Source: Prorocentrum cordatum
Taxonomy: Eukaryota > Sar > Dinophyceae > Prorocentrales > Prorocentraceae
Assembly: GCA_963575745.1 (NCBI GenBank)
Contig: CAUYUJ010016162.1
Location: forward strand, 112,166-137,165
DNA: 25,000 nt
Direction of reading: 5' to 3'
Shown here piece after piece: positions 6,712 to 17,724 of the stretch (positions within the stretch are counted from its first letter, which is position 1; each line of letters opens with the position of its first letter). Below the pieces are notes generated by a model, which had not been told where the DNA came from, made no database searches, and saw nothing but the letters and a program-made list of their open reading frames with translations. The position numbers and the translations under genes were made by a program.

Positions 6712-9700
6712 CAAGAGATCACCCCCTGCGCTGGCCCTATAGTCCCGGGAGAGTGCCACGCCTGCTAAGCTTTGCGACAGTGTCGTGGGTGGCGGCCGCG
6801 CTCAGAGACCCCCTGTGGTGTCGAGAAAGTGCCACGCCTGCTAGGCTTTGTGCCAGTGTCGTGGATAGCGGCCGAGCTGACAGACCACCCCCTGCCCACC
6901 CCCTGTGGTGTCGAGAAAGTGCCACGCCTGCTAGCCTTTGCGCCAGTGTCGTGGATAGCGGCCGAGCTGAGAGACCACCCCCTGCCCACCCCCTGTGGTG
7001 TCGCGAAAGTGCCACGACTGCTCGGTTTTGCGACAGTCTCGTGGATAGCGGCCGAGCTGAGAGACCAACCCTTGCGCACCTCTTGTGGTGTCGAGAAAGT
7101 GCAACGCCTGCTAGGCTTTGCGACAGTGTCGTGGATAGCGACCGAGCTGAGAGACCACCCCCTGCGCACCCCCTGTGGTGTCGAGAAAGTGCCACGCCTG
7201 CTAGGCTTTGCGCCAGTGTCGTGGATAGCGGCCGAGCTGAGAGACCACCCCCTGCGCACCCCCTGTGGTGTCGAGAAAGTGCCACGCCTGCTAGCCTTTG
7301 CGCCAGTGTCGTGGATAGCGGCCGAGCTGAGAGACCACCCCCTGCGCACCCCCTGTGGTGTCGAGAAAGTGCCACGCCTGCTAGGCTTTGCGCCAGTGTC
7401 GTGGATAGCGGCCGAGCTGAGAGACCACCCCCTGCGCACCCCCTGTGGTGTCGAGAAAGTGCCACGCCTGCTAGGCTTTGCGCCAGTGTCGTGGATAGCG
7501 GCCGAGCTGAGAGACCACCCCCTGCCCACCCCCTGTGGTGTCGAGAAAGTGCCACGCCTGCTAGGCTTTGCGCCAGTGTCGTGGATAGCGGCCGAACTGA
7601 GAGACCACCCCCTGCGCACCCCCTGTGGTGTCGAGAAAGTGCCAACGCCTACTAGGCTTTGCGACAGTGTCGTGGATCAGCCGAACCGACCGAGCTGAGG
7701 CCACCCTCCCGGCGCACCCCTTTGGTGTCAATGTCGAGAGAGTTCCCGCCCCCCCGCCCTGCTAGGCTTTGCGCCAGTGTCGGTGATAGCGGCCGAGCTG
7801 AGAGACCACCCCCTGCGCACACCCTGTGGTGTCGAAAAAGTGCCACGCCTGCGAGGCTTTGCGCCAGTGTCGTGGATAGCGGCCGAGCTGAGAGACCACC
7901 CCCTGCGCACCTCCTGTGGTGTCGAGAAAGTGCCACGCCTGCGAGGCTTTTCGCCAGTGTCGTGGATAGCGGCCGAGCTGAGAGACCACCCCCTGCGCAC
8001 CCCCTGTGGTGTCGAGAAAGTGCCACGCCTGGGGGCCTATGCTTTCGCCAGTGTCGTGGATAGCGGCCGACTAGATACCACACCCCTGGCAGACCCCCTG
8101 TGGTGTCGAGAAAGTGCCACGCCTGCTAGGCTTTTTTGCGCAGTGCGTGGGAATAGCGGCCGAGCATAACAAGAGACCACCCCCTGCGCACCCCCTGTGG
8201 CGTCGAGAAAGTGCCACGCCTGCTAGCCTTTGCGCCAGTGTCGTGGATAGGGACCGCGGTGAGAGACCACCCCCTGCGCACCCCCTGTGGTGTCGAGAAA
8301 GTGCCACGTCTGCTAGGCTTTGCGCCAGTGTCGTGGATAGCGGCCGAGCTGAGAGACCACCCCCTGCCCACACCCTTTGGTGTCGAGAAAGTGCCACGCC
8401 TGCTAGGCTTTGCGCCAGCGTTGTGGATAGCGGCTGAACTGAGAGACCACCCCCTGCGCACCCCCTGTGGTGTCGAGAAAGTGCCACGCCTACTAAGCTT
8501 TGCGACAGTGTCGTGGAATTATCGGCCCGAGCTGAGAGAACCACCCCCTGCGCACCCCCTGTGGTGTCAGAACGGAAGCTGCCAACGCCTGCTAGCCTTT
8601 GCGCCAGTGTCGTGGATAGCGGCCGGGCTGAGAGACCACCCCCTCTGCACCCCCTGTGGTGTCGAGAAAATGCCACGCCTGCTAGGCTTTGCGCCAGTGT
8701 CGTGGATAGCGGCCGAGCTGAGAGACCACCCCCTGCCCACACCCTTTGGTGTCGAGAGAGTACCACGCCTGCTAGGCTTTGCGCCAGTGTCGTGGATAGG
8801 GACCGCGGTGAGAGACCACTCTTGCGTACCCCCTGTGGTGTCGAGAAAGTGCCACGCCTGCTAGGCTTTGCACCAGTGTCGTGGATAGCGGCCGAGCTGG
8901 GAGACCACCCCCTGCCCACCCCTTGTGGTGTCGAGAAAGTGCCACGCCTGCTAGGCTTTGCGCCAGTGTCGTGGACAGCGGCCGAGCTGAGAGACCACCC
9001 CCTGCGCACCCCCTGTGGTGTCGAGAAAGTGCCACGCCTGCTAGCCTTTTGCGCCAGTGTCGTGGATAGCGGCCGAGCTGAGAGACCACCCCCTGCGCAC
9101 CCCCTGTGGTGTCGAGAAAGTGCCACGGCTGCAAAGCTTTGCGCCAGTGTCGTGGATAGCGGCCGAGCTGAGAGACCATCACCCCCTGCGCACCACCCTG
9201 TGGTGTCGCCGCGGGTGTCGAGAATGACCACGCCTGCCGAGGTTTTTTGCGAACAGTGTCGCGATCAGCGGCCGAGCTGAGAGACCACCCCCTGCGCACC
9301 CCCTGTGGTGTCCGAGAAAATGGCTCACCCTGCTAGGCGTTGCCGCCAGTTGTCGTGAACAGCGGCCGAGCTGAGAGGACCACCCCCTGCGCACCCACTG
9401 TGGGTGTCGAAAAGGTGCCACGCCTGCTAGGCTTTTTTGCGCCAGTGTCCGTGGATAGCGGCCGAGCTGAGAGCTCACCCCCTTCCGCACCCCCCTGTGG
9501 TGTCAGAAGTGCCACGCTGCTTAGCCTTTGCGCCTAGTATGTCTGGGGTGCGGCCGAGCTGAGAGACCACCCCCTGCGCACCCCCTGTGGTGTCGAGAAA
9601 GTGCCACGCCTGCTAGGCTTTGCGCCAGTGTCGTGGATAGCGGCCGAGCTGAGAGACCACCCCCTGCGCAACCCCTGTGGTGTCGAGAAAGTGCCACGCC

Positions 9701-12700
9701 CCCTGCCCACCCCCTTTGGTGTCGAGAAAGTGTCACGCCTGCTAGGCTTTGCGCCAGTGTCGTGGATAGCGGCCGAGCTGAGAGACCACTCCCTGCGCAC
9801 CCCCTGTGGTGTCGAGAAAGTGCCACGCCTACTAGGCTTTGCGACAGTGTCGTGAATAGCGACCGAGCTGAGAGACCACCCCCTGCGCACCCCCTGTGGT
9901 GTCGAGAAAGTGCCACGCTTGCTAGGCGTTGCGCCAGTGTCGTGGATAGCGGCCGAGCTGAGAGACCACCCCCTGCCCACCCCCTTTGGTGTCGAGAAAG
10001 TGCCACGCCTGCTAGGCTTTGCGCCAGTGTCGTGGATGGCGGCCGAGCTGAGAGACCACCCCCTGCGCACCCCCTGTGGTGTCGCGAAAGTGCCACGCCT
10101 GCTAGGCTTTGCGCCAGTGTCGTGGATAGCGGCCGAGCTGAGAGACCACCCCCTGCGCACACCCTGTGGTGTCGAGAAAGTGCCACGCCTGCTAGGCTTT
10201 GCGCCAGTGTCGTGGATAGCGGCCGAGCTGAGAGACCACCCCCTCCGCACCCCCTGTGGTGTCGAGAAAGTGCCACGCCTGCTAGGCTTTGCGCCAGTGT
10301 CGTGGATAGCGGCCGAGCTGAGAGACCACCCCCTGCCACCCCCTTGGTGTCGAGAAAATGCACCCGGTAGGCTTTGCGCCAGTGTCGTGATATCGTGAGA
10401 GACACCCCCCTGCGCACCCCCTGTGGTGTCTAAGAGTGCCACGCCTGCTAGGCTTTGCGCCAGTGTCGTGGATAGCGTGGATAGCTGAGAGAGAGCCCAC
10501 CCCCTGCCGCACCCCCTGTGGTGTCGAGAAAGTGCCACGCCTGCTAGGCTTTGCGCCAGTGTCGTGGATAGCGGCCGAGCTGAGAGACCACCCCCTGCGC
10601 ACCCCCTGTGGTGTCGAGAAAGTGCCACGCCTGCTAGGCTTTGCGACAGTGTCGTGGATAGCGGCCGAGCTGAGAGACCACCCCCTGCGCACCCCCTGTG
10701 GTGTCGAGAAAGTGCCACGCCTGCTAGGCTTTGCGCCAGTGTCGTGGATAGCGGCCGAACTGAGAGACCACCCCCTGCGCACCCCCTGTGGTGTCGAGAA
10801 AGTGCCACGCCTGCTAGCCTTTGCGCCAGTGTCGTGGATAGCGGCCGAGCTGAGAGACCACCCCCTGCGCACCCCCTGTGGCGTCGAGAAAGTGCCACGC
10901 CTGCTAGGCTTTGCGCCAGTGTCGTGGATAGCGGCCGAACTGAGAGACCACCCCCTGCCACCCCCTGTGGTGTCGAGAAAGTGCCACGCCTGCTAGGCTT
11001 GCGACAGTGCGCGTGTCGTGGATAGCGTGCCGAGCTGGAGACCCCCCCCTGCCCACCCCCTTTGGTGTCGAGAGAGTGCCACGCCTCTAGGCTTTGCGCC
11101 AGTGTCGTGGATAGCGGCCGAGCTGAGAGACCACCCCCTGCGCACCCCTTTGGTGTCGAGAAAGCGCCACGCCTGCTGGCCTTTGCGCCAGTGTCGTGGA
11201 TAGGGCCGTGAAGACCACCCCCTGCGCACCCCTGTGGTGTCGAGAAAGTGCCACGCCGGCTAGGCTTTGCGCCAGTGTCGTGGATAGCGGCCGAGCTGAG
11301 AGACCACCCCTGCGCACCCCCTGTGGTGTCGAGAAAGTGCCACGCCTGCTAGCCTTTGCGCCAGCGTCGTGGATAGCGGCCGAGCTGAGAGACCACCCCT
11401 GCGCACCCCCTGTGGTGTCGAGAAAGTGCCACGCCTGCTAGGCTTTGCGCCAGTGTCGTGGATAGCGGCCGAGCTGAGAGACCACCCCCTTCCCACGCCA
11501 TTTGGTGTCGAGAGAGTGCCCACGCCTGCTAGCTTTGCGCAGTGTCCGCTCGCGGCCGAGTGAGAGCCACCCCCTGCCCACCCCCTGTGGTGTCGAGAGA
11601 GTGCCACGCCTGCTAGGCTTTGCACCAGTGTCGTGGATAGCGGCCGAGCTGAGAGACCACCCCCTGCCCACCTCGTTTGGTGTCGAGAGAGCGCCACGCC
11701 TGCTAGGCTTTGCGCCAGTGTCGTGGATAGCGGCCGAGCTGAGAGACCACCTCCTGCCCACCCCCTTTGGTGTCGAGAAAGTGCCACGCCTGGTAGGCTT
11801 TGCGCAAGTGTCGTGGATAGCGGCCGAGCTGAGAGACCACCCCCTGCGCACCCCCTGTGGTGTCGAGAAAGTACCACGCCTACTAGGCTTTGTGCGCCAG
11901 TGTCGTGGATAGCGACCGAGCTGAGAGACCACCCCCCTTGCGGTGCCGAGAAAGTGCCACGTCTGCTAGGCTTTGCGCCAGTGTCGTGACTAGCGGCCGA
12001 GCTGAGAGACCACCCCCTGCCCACTCCCTTTGGTGTCGAGAAAGTGCCACGCCTGCTAGGCTTTGCGCCAGTGTCGTGGATAGCGGCCGAACTGAGAGAC
12101 CACCCCCTCCGCACCCCCTGTGGTGTCGAGAAAGTGCCACGCCTGCTAGCCTTTTGCGCCAGTGTCGTGGATAGCGGCCGAGCTGAGAGACCACCCCCTG
12201 CCCACCCCCTGTGGTGTCGAGAGAGTGCCACGCCTGCTAGGCTTTGCGCCAGTGTCGTGGATAGCGGCCGAACTGAGAGACCACCCCCTGCGCACCCCCT
12301 GTGGTGTCGAGAAAGTGCCACGCCTGCTAGGCTTTGCGCCAGTGTCGTGGATAGCGGCCGAGCTGAGAGACCACCCCCTGCCCACCCCCTTTGGTGTCGA
12401 GAAAGTGCCACGCCTGCTAGGCTTTGCGCCAGTGTCGTGGATAGCGGCCGAGCTGAGAGACCACCCCCTGCGCACCCCCTGTGGTGTCGAGAAAGTGCCA
12501 CGCCTGCTAGGCTTTGCGACAGTGTCGTGGATAGCGGCCGAGCTGAGAGACCACCCCCTGCGCACCCCCTGTGGTGTCGAGAAAGTGCCACGCCTGCTAG
12601 GCTTTGCGCCAGTGTCGTGGATAGCGGCCGAGCTGAGAGACCACCCCCTGCGCACCCCCTGTGGTGTCGAGAAAGTGCCACGCCTGCTAGCCTTTGCGCC

Positions 12701-13535
12701 AGTGTCGTGGATAGCGGCCGAGCTGAGAGACCATCCCCTGCGCACCCCGTGTGGTGTCGAGAAAGTGCCACGCCTGCTAGGATTTGCGACAGTGTCGTGG
12801 ATAGCGGCCGAGCTGAGAGACCACCCCCTGCCACCCCCTGTGGTGTCGAGAAAGTGCCACGCCTGCTAGGCTTTGCGCCAGTGTCGTGGATAGCGGCCGA
12901 GCTGAGAGACCACCCCCTGCGCACCCCCTGTGGTGTCGAGAAAGTGCCACGCCTGCTAGGCTTTGCGCCAGTGTCGTGGATAGCGGCCGAGCTGAGAGAC
13001 CACCCCCTGCGCACCCCCTGTGGTGTCGAGAAAGTGCCACGCCTGCTAGCCTTTGCGCCAGTGTCGTGGATAGCGGCCGAGCTGAGAGACCACCCCCTGC
13101 GCACCCCCTGTGGTGTCGAGAAAGTGCCACGCCTGCTAGGCTTTGCGCCAGTGTCGTGGATAGCGGCCGAGCTGAGAGACCACCCCCTGCCCACCCCCTG
13201 TGGTGTCGAGAAAGTGCCACGCCTGCTAGGCTTTGCGCCAGTGTCGTGGATAGCGGCCGAGCTGAGAGACCACCCCCTGCGCACCCCCTGTGGTGTCGAG
13301 AAAGTACCACGCCTGCTAGCCTTTGCGCCAGTGTCGTGGATTGGGGCCGCGGTGAGAGACCACCCCCTGCGCACCCCCTGCGGTGTCGAGAAAGTGCCAC
13401 GCCTGCTAGGCTTTGCGCCAGTGTCGTGGATAGCGGCCGAGCTGAGAGACCACCCCCTGCCCACCCCCTTTGGTGTCGAGACAGCGCCACGCCTGCTAGG
13501 TTTTGCGCCAGTGTCGTGGATAGGGACCGCGGTGG
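6712..13535 (+). repeat. 90-bp satellite array A, about 75 units
   Basis: The period is exactly 90 bp over long stretches, for example CTAG[G/C]CTTTG at 7201, 7291, 7381, 7471 and 7561. Consensus blocks in order are CCCCCTGTGGTGTCGAG, AAAGTGCCACGCCTG, CTAGGCTTTGCGCCAG, TGTCGTGGATAGCGG, CCGAGCTGAGAGACCA and CCCCCTGCGCA. Common variants are CTAGCC for CTAGGC, GCGACAG for GCGCCAG, CTTTGG for CTGTGG and CTGCCCA for CTGCGCA. A few units (near 8247, 8799, 13341, 13521) carry GGGACCGCGGTG or a close form in place of GCGGCCGAGCTG. The first unit (6712-6790) is diverged, and the last ends within GATAGGGACCGCGGTGG. Stretches at about 7640-8200, 9190-9540, 10320-10520 and 11000-11560 carry many indels. 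Because 90 is divisible by three, several frames stay open over long distances. These are not credible proteins. Confidence 0.97.
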
Positions 13536-13949
13536 CCGCGCACGCCGAAGAGCAAGCGCGAGGATTGACGCGCGAGCACCGTCGCGCGGCCGGCAGCGCG
13601 CGCTCGCGCGCGGAAAGCGCGCCCAGGCTTGGCGGAGCGCGAGAGCGCGGGCATACCCGCGCCGAATTTGCCAGATGGCAGGTCTCTCTCTGCATTGCAG
13701 GCGCGGCGCGCTTCCGTCGCGCGCGGGCGCCCCGAACCCTTGGGGGCCGTCGGCCGGCAGGCACGGGCGCCAGTGACGGCCTCTGGGGCAGTGTGCCCGT
13801 CGGAAGACCGGAGCGCGCCAGTACCTGACGGGCGGAACGCTGCAAGCAGTGCCGCGGCGGGCCCGTGGCTCCCGCGCGTTGAAAAATTGGCGTCCGGCGC
13901 CGAGGCGGAGAGCCCACTTGGGCGTAATAAAAACTTTTTTCTCTTCGCG
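13536..13949. other. GC-rich interval, no gene seen
   Basis: Very CGCG-rich DNA runs from the array edge to about 13680, followed by sequence in which I see no gene. A short AT-rich patch (TAATAAAAACTTTTTT) lies at about 13926-13941, just before the first recognisable RT coding. Confidence 0.5.
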
Positions 13950-14890
13950 GAAATGGTGCGGGCCATAAAGTGGCCCGACGATGAACTCGTCCAGGACCTC
14001 TCTTTCGGCTTTCCGCTGCTGGTAACGCTTCCTAGAGCTGGCATTTGCCGGCACTTCCGCACCGCGCGATGCAGCATACCGAAGAGACGCTGCTCGCGAG
14101 CGCTTTGCAATACAATGCGGCTACACTTCAGCGCATTCGTCAGCCAGTGCACGTGGAACGCGAAATTCGCGAAGCTTTCGAATCGAAGCGCGCGCAGGAA
14201 GTAGCTGACAAGAAAGCTTGGTGGACCAAGCTGGATTTGCAGTCGTCTATCATCTCAGCCCGTTTCCCCGCTGTCGAGGGGTGGAGGGACAGCGGCGGCG
14301 GAACGCGGGTTGATTGATGACTTCGCCGCTTCTTGTGTCAATGCCGCTACGTCGCTGGGCGAGCCCATGCCAGTGGACGCGCTGGACACGCTTGTTCAGA
14401 TTGCCCGCGCGCTCGCCGGCAACAGCGCAGGCGAATGCGAGCTTCTTTTCAGGAAAGAAGACTTTAAGGGAGCGTTTAAGTCTTTGCCACTGCGTAGTGA
14501 CCACTTGCCCTTTGCCGTAGTCTCGCGGCAGAGCGCCGCGGAGCATGGCAGAGGATATTGATTTGCTGTCCTTTCGGTTCGTGTGCGTCGGTGTACAGCT
14601 GGCACCGGCTTGGATCCTTCTTCCAAGCGCTTCTGGCGCGAGAATTGTTCGTTGCTTACCCTCGTTTTGTCGACGACTTATTTTCTGTCGACCGTGCGCG
14701 CGCTGGCGCGCGCGCCGACGCAGCAGCGCAGGACGCAGGGGCATGCGCCCAGGAGCTTCTCGAGTTGACCGGCTGGGAGCTTGAGCCAACTAAGCGGGTG
14801 AGGTGCGCCAACGAAGCCACCATGCTCGGTGTCGAATTTTCTTCGCGCCCGGGCGAATTGATTTTCGAGATAGGTTGTGCCAAGCGAGAA
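13950..14890 (+). pseudogene. Reverse transcriptase of a second YR retroelement, frameshifted
   Basis: RT coding is readable only by changing frame. Frame 3 has AEMVRAIKWPDDELVQDL (pre-RT region). Frame 2 from about 14060 covers EETLLASALQYNAATLQ and RFPAVEGWRDSGGGTRV. Frame 3 from 14310 has IDDFAASCVNAATSLGEPMP and motif A, RKEDFKGAFKSLPL, with its Asp at 14460-14462. Frame 2 from about 14558 has FGSCASVYSWHRLGSFF and the catalytic pair FVDDLF (Asp codons 14672-14677), then TKRVRCANEATMLGVEF. The frame changes near 14060, 14310, 14550 and 14885. At 14310 the context suggests a loss of about four bases between GGTRV and LIDD. The catalytic Asps remain, but the gene cannot make protein as read. 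The motif set fits RTs of DIRS/YR retroelements. The family differs from the element at 1-5374. Confidence 0.8.
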
Positions 14891-15644
14891 AGAAAGATGG
14901 CTAGCCACAGTGAAGGTTGCGCTCCAGCACGATTATTTACGGCCAGCTGAAGCTCGCAGACTGGCTGGCCGGCTGACTTGGGCAGGGAGCGCTGTGTTTG
15001 GCAAGGGCGCTCGCGCGTATCTGGCCGCATTGCATTGGCAAGCGCATCGCCGCACTGGCTCTTTGACCACGCGCGTCCGGACGGCGCTGCGTTGGTGGGA
15101 TCGCTTTTTACGGGAAGTGCCTCAGAAACGCCTTCCTCTAGCCCCTAAGGTGCTGCAGCGCTGCGTTGTTTATACAGATGCCGCGCGCGACGGCGCAATA
15201 GCATTTGCTGTCGCGCACCCGCGATTCCGATTCTGGCGCGCGGCCTGGGCCCCTCGAGCAGCGTGGGCTCGGGCACATCCCAGGCGCACGCAGATTGTGC
15301 TCTGGGAGTTGGTGGCGGCAGTTTGCGCTGTCAGAAGTTTAATCGAGCACGGTCTCGAAGAGTGCGAGATTATTTTGTTTGTCGGTTGCAATCCAGCCCT
15401 GCAAGCGCTCGCGCGCGGCGCAAGTAGGCAAAGCGATCTCAATGAGGTGATCACAGATTTCTGGTTTCAAATTGCTAAGCGCGCCATTGCGTTGCATGCG
15501 TTCCGGGTGCCCAGTAGATTGAATATTGCTGACGGTCCCACGAGACACGAGAGCTGGGACGGTGGCGTTGCTGAATTTCAAGCAAGGGGGTTCAATGAGA
15601 TTGAGTGGCTTTGGCCATTCGGACTGCCTTGGTCTGGAGAGTGA
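14877..15644 (+). pseudogene. RNase H domain of the second YR retroelement, third Asp changed to Gly
   Basis: This part continues the RT above in frame 3 and ends at TGA 15642-15644. Residues 1-70 form the connection region (EKERWLATVKVALQHDYLRP, RLAGRLTWAGSAVFGK). The RNase H domain follows, with Asp in CVVYTDAARDG, Glu in IVLWELVAAV and the final Asp in RLNIADGPTR (15531-15533). At the third acidic position the family has F-V-D-N/C, but here the codon at 15384-15386 is GGT, giving FVGCNPALQAL. A single A-to-G change from GAT explains it, and it should abolish metal-dependent cleavage. The frame itself is intact over 255 codons. A 278-bp spacer with no visible gene separates it from the spliced-leader relic at 15923. 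Confidence 0.8.
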
Positions 15645-15922
15645 GCGCTGGAGGAAAATAGCGGGAGGAAATGTGAAGCGGCTCTAGGCCGACCCCCACT
15701 GGGCCCACCAATTCACCAGGATCGGGGCAAATGTGCCCAGAAACGCGGAGCCCTGGGAAACTGTGCCCGGGGCCACCGGATTCTTGGCTCCTCGGGGCCC
15801 CTGAGCGGAGAGACGGAGCGCGAAGGCCACAGGAGAGCTGCCATCGCGGCCCTCGGGAGATGCAATGCGCCCGAGACTCCCCGAGGCAGCTTCGTTGGAT
15901 CTCATTTGCGCGTTCCAGCTGT

Positions 15923-15944
15923 TCCGTAGCCAGCCTGGCTCAAA
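15923..15944 (+). other. Second relict dinoflagellate spliced-leader sequence
   Basis: The bases read TCCGTAGCCA, GCCT, GGCTCAAA. As at 2118, 18 of 22 positions match the published leader without gaps, and the changes fall in the central TTTT and the last base. The last A is also the first base of an ATG at 15944. Shared bases with the 2118 site extend only four positions upstream (CTGT). The rest of the flanks differ. Confidence 0.72.
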
Positions 15945-17502
15945 TGCTGAAATTCATTGAGCAGAGCCGGGCGCGGGCAGCAGATGACAGCACTGACTCG
16001 CGAGATGCGCGCCCTCGTCGGGAGTGCGCTGATGCGTCAGTTGCGGAGTCTGGACAGGCAAACGCCGGGGGAACGTCAGAAGTGGGAGCGCTTCTACAGC
16101 GTGCAGGGGGCATCTTGCAATTGGAGCTTTCATTTTCGCAGATTGCAGAACAGCTAAAGATAGACGGCGGCTGTTTTCCTTTTGATCTCGCTGGCACTTC
16201 GGCGCAGGAAGCGCAGGACCTGTGGGAAGCGTTAGCGCCTCAGCCCGTTCAATTCGCGGAGCTTTTTCTGGTGCTTTGCAAGCAACATCCCGCTAAGACC
16301 CCAGTGCGCTCAGGCGAAGCGGGCTCCGGCGAGAGCAAACAGGCGATTTCGCAAGGGCTAGTTGTCAGTTCGTCTTCATCTCCGGCTCCGGCGTTTGTGC
16401 GTCCACCTGCTCGTGGACACTCCCGCGCAGTAGCAGCCAGCGCCGCCTTGAAGCTTTGTGCTGCCGCGCGGGCTGCGGGCCCCAGACCCGGACGTTCTCG
16501 CAGATGTTATTTTGGCGCTGGCAAAAGCGGATGCGACGATGTTCGCGACACCCCGCCCACCTCCTAGGCAGGAGGCCTTGCGCCGGATGCTGTGAGCGTG
16601 GATGCGTCTACTATGGCGGAGCAAGCAGCATGGCTGGAGTTCGGGGCGAGTGCCCGCGCATACTCTTCGGCTGTGCGGCTGCATGGAAGAGTCGCCGTCC
16701 TGTGCGCGGTGGCTGCGTGGCCGCCCACTCGCGCCATCATCGATGTATACGTTGGCCTTTTCCGGAGTGCGGCCACTGTGGCACGCTATCTGTCTCATCT
16801 CCGCGCGGTGCTTCTGTGGCTACGGGCCCCCCTTGGGCCCCTGGGGGATACGGCGCGGGTGATCCGGGGAGCAGAGAAGGCCGGTAGATCGCTGAGGAGG
16901 CCCTGGGTGCGAGCGACAGCTGCGGAAACCAAGGCGTTGGCGAGATGGTGCTCAACGTTCGGCTTCGTCGACGTGGGCGCGTCCTGGGTGGTTGCAAGGC
17001 ATTTTTGCTTGCGCTATAGTGAAGTATTGCAAATTGGCTCCGCAGCGGCGCCAATTGTCATCGATGCACCGGGTGCAGCATGGAAAGAAGTGACCATAAC
17101 GTACATGAGCAGAAAGTGCTATTCCGAGCCGGTGCAGGTAATCAGAAAATGCATGTGTAGCTGCAAGGTAAGGCCTTGTGCGGAGTCTGCGTCCTGTGCT
17201 CGCGGGAAGCCCGCGAGAACGGTGTATTGTTCCCAGGGGTCAGCGACTCTGAAAGTTTAGCGACGTTGAAACTGGCGGCCCAGGCGCGCGGCTTGCCCAA
17301 CGCGTCTGCGTGGGGAACGCATGCCTTCAGGCGCGGCTGGGCCACAGAGTGCTTGCAGGCCAATGGCCCTACGTCGTTGTTTTACTCTGGCGGATGGCGT
17401 GGCCTTTCCGCTTTCGCTTACGTCTCTGCCAGGGCTCGTGGCGGCATTGCTGCGGCGGAGTTCCTCATTGAGCATTCAGCATCATCGGAGGCTGCGGACT
17501 AA
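15944..17502 (+). pseudogene. Second tyrosine recombinase, with in-frame TAG and one frameshift
   Basis: The ATG directly after the leader relic opens frame 2 (MLKFIEQSRARAADDS). It runs 207 codons to TAG 16565-16567 and continues in the same frame to about 17165. A frame change between about 17150 and 17176 then moves to frame 1, which ends at TAA 17500-17502. The first third is unrecognised, with a Ser/Pro-rich stretch. The core-binding-like region is about 16613-16880. Catalytic Arg I is in HFCLRYSEVLQI (17012-17014), the HxxR box is THAFRRGWA (His 17320-17322, Arg 17329-17331), then GGW, and the Tyr is in FAYVSAR (17419-17421). A Cys cluster (KCMCSC, then LCGVCVLC) spans the frame change. 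All core residues survive, but the gene is broken. A second ATG at 16613 could start a shorter protein. Confidence 0.8.
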
Positions 17503-17583
17503 AAATGCTCCTGCTTGCATGGGGTGAGCTCGGTGATCAGTTGCATTTCGCTTCGCGCAGCCGTCCAAGCCACTTGGGTGCAT

Positions 17584-17690
17584 TGGGGTGCTTCGGGGCT
17601 CTCCCAGGATGACCCCAGCCAGCTGCACGAAGATTGGCTGCACATCGTACGTGCGAGAACACAACGGCACAGAGGGCGACGAGCAATTTT
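17584..17690 (+). repeat. ~107-bp direct repeat, copy 1, downstream of the second YR
   Basis: TGGGGTGCTTCGGGGCTCTC through GGGCGACGAG recurs at 18138-18244 at an offset of 554 bp with a handful of substitutions. This mirrors the direct-repeat pair downstream of the first YR, although the sequences are unrelated. Confidence 0.8.
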
Positions 17691-17696
17691 TTGTCG

Positions 17697-17724
17697 CCCC
17701 TAAATCGCGAAGCGATTTGGGGGG
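17697..17724 (+). other. Perfect short hairpin
   Basis: AAATCGC at 17702-17708 pairs with GCGATTT at 17712-17718 across a GAA loop. CCCC and GGGG extend the stem with one bulged T. It lies just after repeat copy 1 and is absent after copy 2. Confidence 0.55.

Noticed and set aside
6712-13535. CRISPR-like array
   Set aside because: Units are directly adjacent with no unique spacers, the 90-bp unit is too long, and the context is eukaryotic.
11260-13917. An 885-codon minus-strand open frame, and a 594-codon plus-strand frame at 12044-13828, with perfect 30-residue repeats
   Set aside because: They arise because the 90-bp satellite period is divisible by three. Several frames on both strands are open over the same DNA, with no start context and no frame-specific conservation.
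16816-16826. TGGCTACGG, the reverse complement of the spliced-leader start
   Set aside because: The GAGCC half of the leader is missing next to it and it lies inside YR coding, so this is a chance match.
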